64,000 nucleotides of DNA from positions 1 through 64,000 of the forward strand of contig JADEXA010000038.1 of assembly GCA_015207365.1 (NCBI GenBank), written 5' to 3'. The notes below the pieces were generated by a model. The model had not been told where the DNA came from, made no database searches, and saw only the letters and a program-made list of their open reading frames with translations. Source of the DNA: Vacuolonema iberomarrocanum LEGE 07170 (GTDB lineage Bacteria > Cyanobacteriota > Cyanobacteriia > Elainellales > Elainellaceae). Both the position numbers and the translations under genes were made by a program. Positions 43,771-51,409 of this stretch are shown piece after piece; within the stretch, counting starts at the first letter, position 1; each line of letters starts with the position of its first letter.

Positions 43771-43873
43771 CTAAGTACAGGACAAAACCCAAAAAACCCT
43801 TGATTTTGTGTAGCGCGGGCGGCACCCGCGCTACACAAAATCAAGGGTTTTTTGGGTTTTGTCCTGTACTCAG
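43771..43873. mobile_element. MITE family B copy 3 (103 bp) with 9-bp target duplication
   Basis: Ends CTAAGTACAGGACAAAACCC and GGGTTTTGTCCTGTACTCAG; inner stem CCCTTGATTTTGTGTAGCGC / GCGCTACACAAAATCAAGGG. ATCTCAGGT occurs directly before (43762-43770) and after (43874-43882). The stem bases differ from the copy at 40049 but remain paired. No gene is seen in the remainder of 43719-44060. Confidence 0.9.
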
Positions 43874-44060
43874 ATCTCAGGTATAAGATGCCACTCTGAA
43901 ACTTCCCTTAGAGCCCCGCAATTCTACGGGTTTCGGCTTCCGTGAATCCTTGGGTGACGATCTATCTAAGTCTTCATTTACTGAAAGTACGAGCGTCATA
44001 TTCAGCCATTCTTCCAGATTTTCAGGATGGTCTAGACGCTCCGACCAACCACAGTGAGGA

Positions 44061-44873
44061 ATGAAGACTATGCCCGCCGATCGCACTGGGAACACGATGT
44101 TGCAGGCAAGAAACTTGTCCCTGCGGTCCACTAACACTAACATTCGTGAATGGGTCGGAAACACAGACCTCGCAGACTACTTCACCTTCAAATTGGGTCA
44201 GCGGAGTCGGCTATTCACAGGTATTCGGGGCAGACAAAAAGGGGTTCAGATGGAACTGCTCCAAGACACTAACAGCAATGGTCGCCTCGATGCCAGAGAC
44301 CTAATTGGGCAGCGCAGCTCCCGCAACAATCAGCTACGGCGCATGAATGTAAACCTGGCTCCAGGCACCTACTTTCTACGCATTAGCCGAAACCGAGGCA
44401 ATTCTCGCTATCGCATGTTTGCCCGCACCCGAACGCTAGGAAACAACTCCTCAGCCACCTCTGAGTTAGGGCAGATCCGTCAAGAAATCTTGCAACTCGT
44501 GAACCAACAACGTCGGAAAAATAGCCTCTCCCCCGTCCGGCTGGATAGCAAACTCAATGGGGCCGCCCAAACCCATTCGATCAATATGGCAATGAAAGAT
44601 TTCTTTGGCCACACCGGAAAGGATGGCTCTAGCAGCACCGAGCGTGTCAGACGCACAGGCTACGGCGGGTCGCGGGTTGCAGAAAATATTGCCGCTGGCT
44701 ACAGCACCGCCTCATCCGTTGTGGCAGGCTGGATGAACAGTCCAGGGCACCGAGCCAATATCCTCGATCCCAACGCAAACCAAATGGGTTTGGGTTACAA
44801 GATGCTCAGCAATGATACAGGAAAGGTCAACTATCGCCATTATTGGACTCAGGTGTTCGCTAGATCCCGCTAA
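44061..44873 (+). CDS. CAP-domain (SCP/PR1-like) protein with PPC-like N-terminal domain
   Basis: 270 residues. Residues 25-125 resemble a bacterial pre-peptidase C-terminal domain (ADYFTFKLGQRSRLFTGIRG, MELLQDTNSNGRLDARDLIG, LAPGTYFLRISR). Residues 140-268 are the CAP domain: EILQLVNQQRRKNSLSPVRL, AQTHSINMAMKDFFGHTGKD with active-site-like His residues, AENIAAGYSTASSVVAGWMN, and the close HYWTQVFARSR. CAP proteins are usually exported; no signal peptide is visible, so a type I-like route or an upstream start may apply. Function unknown. The ATG at 44070 is an alternative start. A family F palindrome begins at its stop codon. Confidence 0.83.
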   Translation: MKTMPADRTGNTMLQARNLSLRSTNTNIREWVGNTDLADYFTFKLGQRSRLFTGIRGRQKGVQMELLQDTNSNGRLDARDLIGQRSSRNNQLRRMNVNLAPGTYFLRISRNRGNSRYRMFARTRTLGNNSSATSELGQIRQEILQLVNQQRRKNSLSPVRLDSKLNGAAQTHSINMAMKDFFGHTGKDGSSSTERVRRTGYGGSRVAENIAAGYSTASSVVAGWMNSPGHRANILDPNANQMGLGYKMLSNDTGKVNYRHYWTQVFARSR

Positions 44874-44968
44874 TATCAAATCTGGTAAATATCCATAACC
44901 TAAAAATTATCAGTTGTGCCCGCTGTATGCCATGCAGCGGGCACAACTGATAATTGGTTTCTCATATA
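44873..44968. repeat. Palindromic element, family F copy 2
   Basis: Starts ATATCAAATCTGGT, overlapping the TAA of the CAP-domain gene, then stem AATTATCAGTTGTGCCCGCTG / CAGCGGGCACAACTGATAATT, then CATATA. Same design as 11177-11280 with different stem bases. It could serve as that gene's terminator. Confidence 0.75.
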
Positions 44969-45080
44969 AAGCAGGCATCCATGGGCAAGGCAACAGCCAA
45001 AGGCTAGATCTGTCCCAGGGAAATCGGTTAATCTGAGCGTCAGAATCTTTACTATCCAACCGATTCAGATAGCTTTTGAT

Positions 45081-46064
45081 ATGACTGTTTCTTCTTCCCC
45101 TACGGCAACGACCAACAGCCTGTCATCCCGGCTGGCAACCCAGCTCGTAAACGGCTTACTGGCTATTCGTCCTCTGGCGAATCTGGCAAAACATCGCGCC
45201 CGCGAGATGATGATCAAGCGGGCGGAATCCATCGGGGTTTATTGGCGAGATGAGGTGGCAAATCTCCGCGCACGGGGGACAACAACCGAATTTTCAACGG
45301 ATTGGGATCGCGAACTGGCTGCAGTAACTAACGCTGATCTAGAGTATCCCGACTACTACACCTGCTCCTTCCACGCCTACGAGGAGGGAAATTTGGGCTG
45401 GGAGCCTGCCATGGAGGTAGAGGTTGCAGCCCATGCGGTTCATGCCCGCATTTGGGATGGCGCAGGAGCCGAGGGGGATGCCCGTCTGCGTCAGAGTTAC
45501 CACGACGCATTGCAGGATCAGCTCTCCCAGAATCCCCAAACTATTCTTGATATTGGTTGCAGTGTAGGAATGAGTACCTTTGCGTTGCAGGAGACCTTTC
45601 CCCAAGCTCAGCTAACGGGGGTCGATTTGTCACCTTATTTTCTGGCGATCGCCCGCTACCGTTCTCAAGCCCGCACCGCTGAAGGGAAATCCCCCATTAC
45701 TTGGTGCCATACAGCCGCAGAAGCAACAGGGCTGCCGGACGCCAGCATGGATCTGGTGTCGGCTCACCTGCTTTTCCATGAACTACCGCAATCCGCTGCT
45801 CAGGCGATCTTGCAAGAGGCTCGACGAGTGCTGCGTCCAGGTGGCACCCTAGCAATTATGGACATGAATCCCCAGTCTGAGATTTATGCCAAAATGCCGC
45901 CCTATATTTTGACCCTCCTCAAAAGCACTGAACCCTATCTGGATCAGTACTTTGGGCTGGATCTGGCAAAAGCAATGGAAGACGCTGGCTTCGAATCACC
46001 TACCATCGTGCGCAATAGCCCCCGCCACCGCACCGCCGTTGCCCAAGTCAAAGCCATAGCTTGA
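45081..46064 (+). CDS. Class I SAM-dependent methyltransferase
   Basis: 327 residues. The SAM-binding core covers about 155-265: ILDIGCSVGMSTFALQETFP (motif I), LTGVDLSPYFLAIARYRS, MDLVSAHLLFHELPQSAAQA and RRVLRPGGTLAIMDMNP. This is the Methyltransf_11/25 type. The N-terminal 150 residues (REMMIKRAESIGVYWRDEVA) form a helical extension seen in a cyanobacterial/plant plastid subgroup. Substrate unknown; quinone, lipid or small-molecule methylation are all possible. ATG start at 45081. Monocistronic. Confidence 0.87.
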   Translation: MTVSSSPTATTNSLSSRLATQLVNGLLAIRPLANLAKHRAREMMIKRAESIGVYWRDEVANLRARGTTTEFSTDWDRELAAVTNADLEYPDYYTCSFHAYEEGNLGWEPAMEVEVAAHAVHARIWDGAGAEGDARLRQSYHDALQDQLSQNPQTILDIGCSVGMSTFALQETFPQAQLTGVDLSPYFLAIARYRSQARTAEGKSPITWCHTAAEATGLPDASMDLVSAHLLFHELPQSAAQAILQEARRVLRPGGTLAIMDMNPQSEIYAKMPPYILTLLKSTEPYLDQYFGLDLAKAMEDAGFESPTIVRNSPRHRTAVAQVKAIA

Positions 46065-46077
46065 CCCTTTGGCATTG

Positions 46078-46146
46078 CGATAGTTTTTTGAAAAGGGGCG
46101 GATCGCCTCTTCTCAAAACATATATCCTTGGATTCTGTAACCCCGA
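46078..46146. repeat. Palindromic element, family A (decayed copy)
   Basis: GGCATTGCGATAGTTTTTTG, broken stem AAAAGGGGCG...CGCCTCTTCT, and TATCCTTGGATTCTGTAACC. The flanks TTGACCCTTT and CCGATCCTTT agree at 7 of 10 positions, as a worn 10-bp duplication would. Confidence 0.65.
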
Positions 46147-46156
46147 TCCTTTAGGG

Positions 46157-46999
46157 CTACTCTTCGACTCGCGATTGGCTGGTGATCGTCGGCTGGCTCA
46201 GTTCAGTGCTAGGAGAATAGGACAGAAGTAGCCCACCCATGGCGATCGCCGACCCCAAGACCAGTGCCATGAAAATCCGCACTTGGGCGCGGAGACGGCG
46301 CAATTCATTGTCGCGATACTTGATTTGGGCGATCGCTCGATTGTATTCGCTCAGCGGCACAATTCCGAGCTCGGAACGATTGGTAGCTGGAACCGCCAAA
46401 TCTCCATTAGCAACAGCGGTAGCTTCCGGAACCATTGGCGCTTGTGATGGAGCGGGTATTACCGGATCGGTTCCATCATCACTCTCCTGCACCGCTTCAA
46501 TCGGAGAGGCCGCACCTGGAGGGTAAGGTGTCTGGGACAGAGGCGATGCAGGGGGTATCGCGGCTTGGGACTGCAGTAAATTATCGGCAACCGGAGCGGC
46601 ACTCGTTTCGTCATGCTCTCGTTTGGCCGCTTCCTCTAATTTTTTGGACGGCTGTGCAGATTTTGGCTTGTCAAACTTCACCTTTGAATACAGCCAGTTT
46701 GCCAACAGCACGGGACAGTTTTTCTTGAGCCAGCGTAAAGCAATGGCACGAACAGCAGGTTTGGACAGTTGAGCAATCGGCTTCGTCACATCTTGCAAAA
46801 TCGGCGGCTCTACCTTCTGGTGAATCAGCCGCACCGAACCAATGTCATACAAGCAATCCACAATCATGCCAATGGTGGCTTCTTCGTTGCGAAGCAAGTT
46901 GTCCACCAGCATTACCACATCTTGCATACGGGCAGACTCCAGGCGAGCCTGCTCGACCGACACTTTGTTTAGATCTGGCTTGGAAAGTTTCTGCGGCAT
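46157..46999 (-). CDS. Conserved cyanobacterial tail-anchored membrane protein
   Basis: 280 residues. The N-terminal 110 residues are a helical domain (RMQDVVMLVDNLLRNEEATI, VDCLYDIGSVRLIHQKV, RAIALRWLKKNCPVLLANWL). A Pro/Ala-rich disordered linker follows (about 115-210), then a short coiled segment (EYNRAIAQIKYRDNELRRLR) and one transmembrane helix (VRIFMALVLGSAIAMGGLLL) near the C-terminus. The conserved N-terminal domain appears in unnamed cyanobacterial proteins. The topology suggests cytosolic binding modules tethered to a membrane. Function unknown. ATG start at 46999. Confidence 0.7.
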   Translation of the reverse strand: MPQKLSKPDLNKVSVEQARLESARMQDVVMLVDNLLRNEEATIGMIVDCLYDIGSVRLIHQKVEPPILQDVTKPIAQLSKPAVRAIALRWLKKNCPVLLANWLYSKVKFDKPKSAQPSKKLEEAAKREHDETSAAPVADNLLQSQAAIPPASPLSQTPYPPGAASPIEAVQESDDGTDPVIPAPSQAPMVPEATAVANGDLAVPATNRSELGIVPLSEYNRAIAQIKYRDNELRRLRAQVRIFMALVLGSAIAMGGLLLSYSPSTELSQPTITSQSRVEE

Positions 47000-47240
47000 G
47001 GAAGAGGAAAGGAATATTTCACTAAATGTCTAACGAGAGAAGCGAATTTTAGTACAACCCCAACTTTAGATTAACCATTGAATTGCGCTTGACACAGGAT
47101 CTTGCGGTAGAACTGGCGGGTTTCCTTAGGTCGCGATCGCCCTGAATCTTAGTCCAGTGTAGAAACCCCCACAAATACCGAATTACAAAGCCTGGAAGCG
47201 TCATCCTGAAACGGGAAAAATTAGCCTTCCTGCTGGTTTG

Positions 47241-47333
47241 ATAGCGGTGTGCAACCGCATTAAGCACAGCAACGGTTGTGTGGGGCGCGGCGCGCCCCAC
47301 ACAACCGTACTTAATTAACGCGCATAGCGCTAT
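47241..47333. repeat. Palindromic element, family E copy 2
   Basis: Inverted copy of 36900-36994: ATAGCGGTGTGCAACCGCAT, GC-rich palindrome CGGTTGTGTGGGGCGCGG / CGCGCCCCACACAACCG, and GCGCATAGCGCTATA. It ends 3 bp before the target duplication of a family A element. Confidence 0.85.
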
Positions 47334-47346
47334 ATATTCGTTCAAA

Positions 47347-47433
47347 GGTTGCAAAATCCAAGGATGATTTTTTCTGAGAAGAGGCATACCGCACCTCTTC
47401 TCAGAAAAAATCATTCCCTCAATCAGCCATGCC
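47347..47433. mobile_element. MITE family A copy (87 bp) with 10-bp target duplication
   Basis: GGTTGCAAAATCCAAGGATG at one end and CTCAATCAGCCATGCC at the other are imperfect inverted repeats. Stem TTTTTTCTGAGAAGAGG / CCTCTTCTCAGAAAAAA. The 10-mer TTCGTTCAAA lies on both sides (47337-47346 and 47434-47443). Length is identical to the copies at 51015 and 53341. Confidence 0.92.
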
Positions 47434-47509
47434 TTCGTTCAAAGTGTAGATGTGAAGACAGACAGCAAATAGTAGGCTGGGCTTGTCGAACATGTTGCAC
47501 ACCAGACCC

Positions 47510-47818
47510 ATGGCATATTCTAATTCATCTGCTGCTGTTGAATCCCTGGCGGCGGGGATTGGCGAAAACATCTACATTGACGTTGCAAAGTGGCACCTCT
47601 ACCTACGCGAAGCTCGCCTTCACACCTTGCTGGCAGAGCAACTGTATCCCCTACTCAGCGATGGGGTTCCCTCCAAGGAGCGCGTTGACCAAATTTTGAC
47701 GACGACGCTCATCAAGCTGGGGGGTGGCAAGCGCGAACTGCCGCTGAGCGACCTCATCCCTGATAACGCTCAGCAGCAATTAATGCAGGTACTTGAAGAC
47801 TTTTACAACGACATGTAA
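47510..47818 (+). CDS. DUF3181 family protein
   Basis: 102 residues, acidic and helical: NIYIDVAKWHLYLREARLHT, LLAEQLYPLLSDGVPSKERV, ILTTTLIKLGGGKRELPLSD and a C-terminal LMQVLEDFYNDM. These blocks define DUF3181, found in cyanobacteria. No catalytic motif. I chose the ATG at 47510 (MAYSNSSAAV), since the nine codons before it are not conserved. The gene follows two palindromic elements and is probably monocistronic. Function unknown. Confidence 0.85.
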   Translation: MAYSNSSAAVESLAAGIGENIYIDVAKWHLYLREARLHTLLAEQLYPLLSDGVPSKERVDQILTTTLIKLGGGKRELPLSDLIPDNAQQQLMQVLEDFYNDM

Positions 47819-47858
47819 AAGCGATCGCCCCATCTAGCGACAAATTTACATCCTTCAT

Positions 47859-47920
47859 GCCGCCATTTCGCAGGATGGTACCGCTCTCAAGGTGGTAACT
47901 CTGCGTAAAAATGGCGGCGA
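47859..47920. terminator. Imperfect hairpin after the DUF3181 gene
   Basis: GCCGCCATTTCGCAG and CTGCGTAAAAATGGCGGC pair imperfectly around a loop that can itself pair (TACCGC / GGTGGTA). ATTTTTGG follows on the plus strand. It begins about 40 bp past the DUF3181 stop; a terminator or another worn palindromic element. Confidence 0.45.
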
Positions 47921-47977
47921 TTTTTGGGACGCGGCTTGATCGCAGGCTGCACCTACGGCGTCATCGCATACCGGACT

Positions 47978-48253
47978 TTACTTTACAGATCTGCACACGG
48001 CAGTCTTGGGCCTTGCTTGGGTCTTGCGGACGAGGCTCAGGACCTTCGCGGGATAGCAAACTATCGGGTAGCCCTGAACCGCTTCATTCAGATCCGTCTC
48101 AGCCGTCGAAACACCTTCCATCCCCATCGTTTCTAGGCGGCGAGCCAAGCCCTTACCAAAGCCATCTCCGATGAACACCTGAACCCCAGCCAGAAGATGA
48201 GATGCTTGCGGAGACCTTTCGTGGAAACGCTGAAGGGTGTAAGCCAGGCATGA
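47978..48253 (-). pseudogene. C-terminal fragment of a NifX/NafY-like (dinitrogenase cofactor-type) domain protein
   Basis: The minus frame open from 48253 to 47978 reads AYTLQRFHERSPQASHLLAG, VQVFIGDGFGKGLARRLETM and GMEGVSTAETDLNEAVQGY. This resembles the second half of the NifB/NifX-type domain of cyanobacteria (HPLDGVDLVI-GGMG-QRL-GI-TTETD-AVQAYL pattern). No N-terminal half with MRIA-type start is present before it and no good start codon exists (only GTG at 48178), and the C-terminal 30 residues lose the pattern. I take it as the remnant of a gene. No nif genes are nearby. Confidence 0.45.
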
Positions 48254-48333
48254 TTACAGGCTTCACTCCCTGTGAATATTAATTTTCAATTCAGGCAAAT
48301 TTCCGTGATTTTTCAGCGGGGAAGCGTAGACTC

Positions 48334-49734
48334 ATGGTGAACCATCAAGGAGTACACCGCTTTATGATCAACATTCCGCCGACCCCTGCTACCCCCCAAA
48401 CCACCGGGCGCTATTTGGTGGCGTTGGAGGATGATGACATCAGCGCTGGCGTCCAAGCTGTCGAAAATGCAACAGGTGTTTCAGAGTTCGCCCACTCAGG
48501 AGATTTTGAGGATCGGGCGATCGCGGCTGAAGAACTGGCCTCCGAGAATTCAATCATGCTGGACGAGCTGGGCGTGATGGTGTTGTCCCTCGATCAAGAT
48601 CAGGTGCGATCGCTCAACACCGCCACGGTGAGCGAACACCTACCCCTGAGCATGGAGCCAGAGCGGGTCATCTATGCCCTCCCAGAATCAGATCCCTTCC
48701 GCCGTATGCTGCCCGCCGAACCCGCGGCCATCCGTTCGTTAGCCGCTGGGAAAAGCATTAATGTCTCACTGGACTACCTCAAAGGCTACCGGGATGCGAT
48801 TGAGCTTCTGATCGGGCATCTTTCTTCGGAGGACGCCGGGTTCCGCCGGGCGGACGAAGAATGCCCTGACATCAACACACCGATTGAAAAAATCACCTGG
48901 GGCTTGCAACGAACCCGCGTTGATACCTCCACCTACACTGGAGCCGGCATTCGGGTAGCGGTACTGGATACGGGCATGGATTTGGAACATCCCGATTTTG
49001 CCAATCGTTCGGTTCAAAGCAAGTCCTTTATTGATGGCGAAACCGCGCAGGATGGCAATGGGCATGGCACCCACTGCATCGGTACAGCCTGCGGCGGGCA
49101 GGGAGAGACCTCTCCTCGCTATGGTGTTGCGAGCGAATGCGAGATTTATGCCGGGAAGGTGCTGAGTGATGCCGGGGCAGGTTCTGATGGCGGCATTCTA
49201 GCAGGCATCAACTGGGCGATCGCCAATGGATGCAGCATTATCTCTATGTCGCTGGGGGCACGGGTGCAGCCTGGTCAGGGTTTTTCCCGCGTCTATGAGC
49301 GGGTTGGCAAACGGAGTCTGCGCCGGGGCACGCTCATCATTGCCGCCGCTGGCAACGACAGTTGGCGCGACAACGACATTATCCAGCCCGTCAGCCATCC
49401 GGCAAACTGCCCATCCATCATGGCGATCGGTGCACTCAATGAAGCCCTACAAGTCGCCCAATTCTCCAATGGAGGGCTGAACGCTCGGGGTGGACAAATT
49501 GATTTGATTGCACCCGGCGTTGATATTTTCTCTGCTTGGCCGATGCCCGAGCGGTACTACACCATTAGCGGAACGAGTATGGCAACGCCTCATGTTGCAG
49601 GAATTGCCGCGCTTTTTGCCCAAGCAACAGGGGCGAAGGGCAGCGAACTCTGGACAGAGCTCGTTCAGGCGGCTCAACGGCTACCGTTGCCATCGCGAGA
49701 TGTGGGTAGCGGCCTGGCACAAGCCTTTCAATAA
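48334..49734 (+). CDS. Subtilisin-like serine peptidase (S8 family)
   Basis: 466 residues. Catalytic triad: Asp212 in VAVLDTGMDLEHPDF, His244 in GNGHGTHCIGTACGG, and Ser in ISGTSMATPHVAGIAALFAQ near residue 404; the oxyanion Asn lies in IIAAAGNDSW. Residues 25-190 form a propeptide-like region without a signal peptide. The layout resembles intracellular or bacteriocin-processing (PatA-like) subtilases, but no precursor peptide genes are nearby. ATG at 48334, with an in-frame ATG at 48364 (MINIPPTPAT) as alternative. Monocistronic; a family J palindrome follows. Confidence 0.9.
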   Translation: MVNHQGVHRFMINIPPTPATPQTTGRYLVALEDDDISAGVQAVENATGVSEFAHSGDFEDRAIAAEELASENSIMLDELGVMVLSLDQDQVRSLNTATVSEHLPLSMEPERVIYALPESDPFRRMLPAEPAAIRSLAAGKSINVSLDYLKGYRDAIELLIGHLSSEDAGFRRADEECPDINTPIEKITWGLQRTRVDTSTYTGAGIRVAVLDTGMDLEHPDFANRSVQSKSFIDGETAQDGNGHGTHCIGTACGGQGETSPRYGVASECEIYAGKVLSDAGAGSDGGILAGINWAIANGCSIISMSLGARVQPGQGFSRVYERVGKRSLRRGTLIIAAAGNDSWRDNDIIQPVSHPANCPSIMAIGALNEALQVAQFSNGGLNARGGQIDLIAPGVDIFSAWPMPERYYTISGTSMATPHVAGIAALFAQATGAKGSELWTELVQAAQRLPLPSRDVGSGLAQAFQ

Positions 49735-49844
49735 ACCCCTCGTCAGATACTGCTCTTAGGTTTAGGTGCCCAAACTCCTGAGCGAAGTTTGGGCTTAATC
49801 CAGACTCCGCTGATCGAATCCCAATTTGCTCAGAACCTGCTACA

Positions 49845-49913
49845 GATCCTTTTTTGAACCCCTTGCAGTGTAAGAGTTTCAACAAAGGATCGGGTTTTGG
49901 TTTTCATAGAATT
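49845..49913. repeat. Palindromic element, family J copy 3
   Basis: CAGATCCTTTTTTGAACCCC, then GAGTTTCAACAAAGGATC and the tail GGGTTTTGGTTTTCATAGAA. The outer CCCAATTTGC and GAATTGGG also pair, so the full element is about 49820-49915. Confidence 0.75.
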
Positions 49914-49997
49914 GGGACGAGATGCCTGACTGCACACCTTCCTCAGCCAACGCTTGCACCCCCATGCTACTGTGTTGGCGATGAGGAGGTGTTTGGC

Positions 49998-50963
49998 ATG
50001 AAGCGGTTAATTTCGATCGGGGTCAGTCTGGCAATTTTGCTGCTGATCTATTGGCAAATTGATTTTGCTGAACTACTACAAGTGTTTCGGCAGAGCGATC
50101 GCCTCTGGCTGGCTGTCAGCCTGGGCATGGTCGTGCCGCTCACGGGGTTTACAGCATGGCGGTTGCAGCAATTGATGCCCGCCTCTCCCGACACCACCCA
50201 AGGGCTCGATTTTGGCGAATCAAATCGACTCATCCTGGCAGCCAGTAGCCTCAATATGGTGTTGCCCTCAAAGATGGGCGACATTGCCAAGGCTTACTTT
50301 ATGCGCGATCGCGGCCATCTCACGGGTTCCCTTGCCCTGTCGCTAGTGGTGTTTGAAAAAGCCTGCGACATGCTCTCGTTGCTACTCTGGTGTGTCTTTG
50401 GATTGTTGCTTTACCCCGCAAAAGATTGGCTGTTTTGGGGCATGACGGTGAGTGTTGCCACCGGGCTGGTCTTAGGATTATTGCTACTCGGATCACCAGG
50501 ATTTGCTCAGTTTTTCTTCAAGCGGGCTCACCAGATTGCCCCAAAAAAGCTGAAGCTCAAAATCAATAAGCTCAGCTATTCCTGGAAAGAAATGCATGAT
50601 TATTTCTGGGGCGATCGCCGTCGCCTCAGCTTGATTGCAGGCACCTCCATCTTTATCTGGTTCTTGCACCTGCTACAGATTTGGCTGTTCACTTTGTCAC
50701 TCAGAGCCGATGTTCCCTTCCTGGCAAACCTTGCTCTGTCGCCCCTTGCTATCCTCGCCGGATTGCTGCCCCTCACCTTTGCGGGGGTCGGCACCCGCGA
50801 TGCAGCCCTCATCGCCTTCTACCAACCCTACATGCCAGCAGCGGTGGGAGCTGCCCTAGGAGTCCTCACCACCTCGCGCTACTTTCTACCCGCCCTGGGT
50901 GGGCTGCCCTTCCTAGGACAGTACCTCAAACTGGCACAGGAAATCCGCATGTCATCGAAATGA
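49998..50963 (+). CDS. Flippase-like / LPG synthase transmembrane domain protein (UPF0104)
   Basis: About 321 residues with seven to eight membrane helices (SIGVSLAILLLIYWQI, LAVSLGMVVPLTGFTAW, FGLLLYPAKDWLFW, GLVLGLLLLGSPGF, LIAGTSIFIWFLHLLQIW). Conserved family blocks LPSKMGDIAKAYFMRDRG, ALSLVVFEKACDML and FAGVGTRDAALIAFYQ are present. The family includes the membrane half of MprF and AglD-like proteins, thought to move or modify lipid-linked molecules. No soluble synthetase domain. The ATG at 49998 has a perfect GAGGAGGT ribosome site 7 nt upstream, which decides this start over the frame opening at 49854. Confidence 0.88.
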   Translation: MKRLISIGVSLAILLLIYWQIDFAELLQVFRQSDRLWLAVSLGMVVPLTGFTAWRLQQLMPASPDTTQGLDFGESNRLILAASSLNMVLPSKMGDIAKAYFMRDRGHLTGSLALSLVVFEKACDMLSLLLWCVFGLLLYPAKDWLFWGMTVSVATGLVLGLLLLGSPGFAQFFFKRAHQIAPKKLKLKINKLSYSWKEMHDYFWGDRRRLSLIAGTSIFIWFLHLLQIWLFTLSLRADVPFLANLALSPLAILAGLLPLTFAGVGTRDAALIAFYQPYMPAAVGAALGVLTTSRYFLPALGGLPFLGQYLKLAQEIRMSSK

Positions 50964-51014
50964 TGATCGCTACTGGGCGATCGCCTAGCCGCGATCATCC
51001 ACAGCCGTGATTTG

Positions 51015-51101
51015 AGCATTGCTGATTGAGGGGATGATTTTTTCTAAGAAGGGGCGTAGTACGCCCCTTCTTAGAAAAAATCATCCTTGGATTCTGCAAC
51101 C
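51015..51101. mobile_element. MITE family A copy (87 bp) with 10-bp target duplication
   Basis: AGCATTGCTGATTGAGGGGA at one end, CCTTGGATTCTGCAACC at the other; stem TTTTTTCTAAGAAGGGGCG / CGCCCCTTCTTAGAAAAAA. CCGTGATTTG lies on both sides (51005-51014 and 51102-51111), with the match running on into AGC. Same length as copies 47347 and 53341, opposite orientation to both. Confidence 0.92.
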
Positions 51102-51409
51102 CCGTGATTTGAGCCTTCCATCAAGGGTTCTGGCCTCCAAACCCTCTCGCCAGGAGGCGAGTCGCTGCGGAGGCAACTTAATCTCTCAGCAAACGTTGTC
51201 CTGTTGGGTGTTGACATAGCGCTCGTGTAATCGTTAGCTAAGGTTCAGTTCTCTGGAATCGTCGTTACTCATCGTCCTTGCTTTTCGGCCAACTCTCGGC
51301 CAGCTTTCCTCTGGCTTTTCGGATCTATTCGGCTTGTTTCAACCCCCTTGTTTGAAAATACACAACACCTGTGGCTCTTTTTTCCCCTAAACGCTCACCC
51401 TCTGCATCC

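Noticed and set aside
48334..49734. Cyanobactin or lanthipeptide cluster around the subtilase
   Set aside because: No precursor peptide, YcaO, or lanthionine synthetase gene is adjacent.
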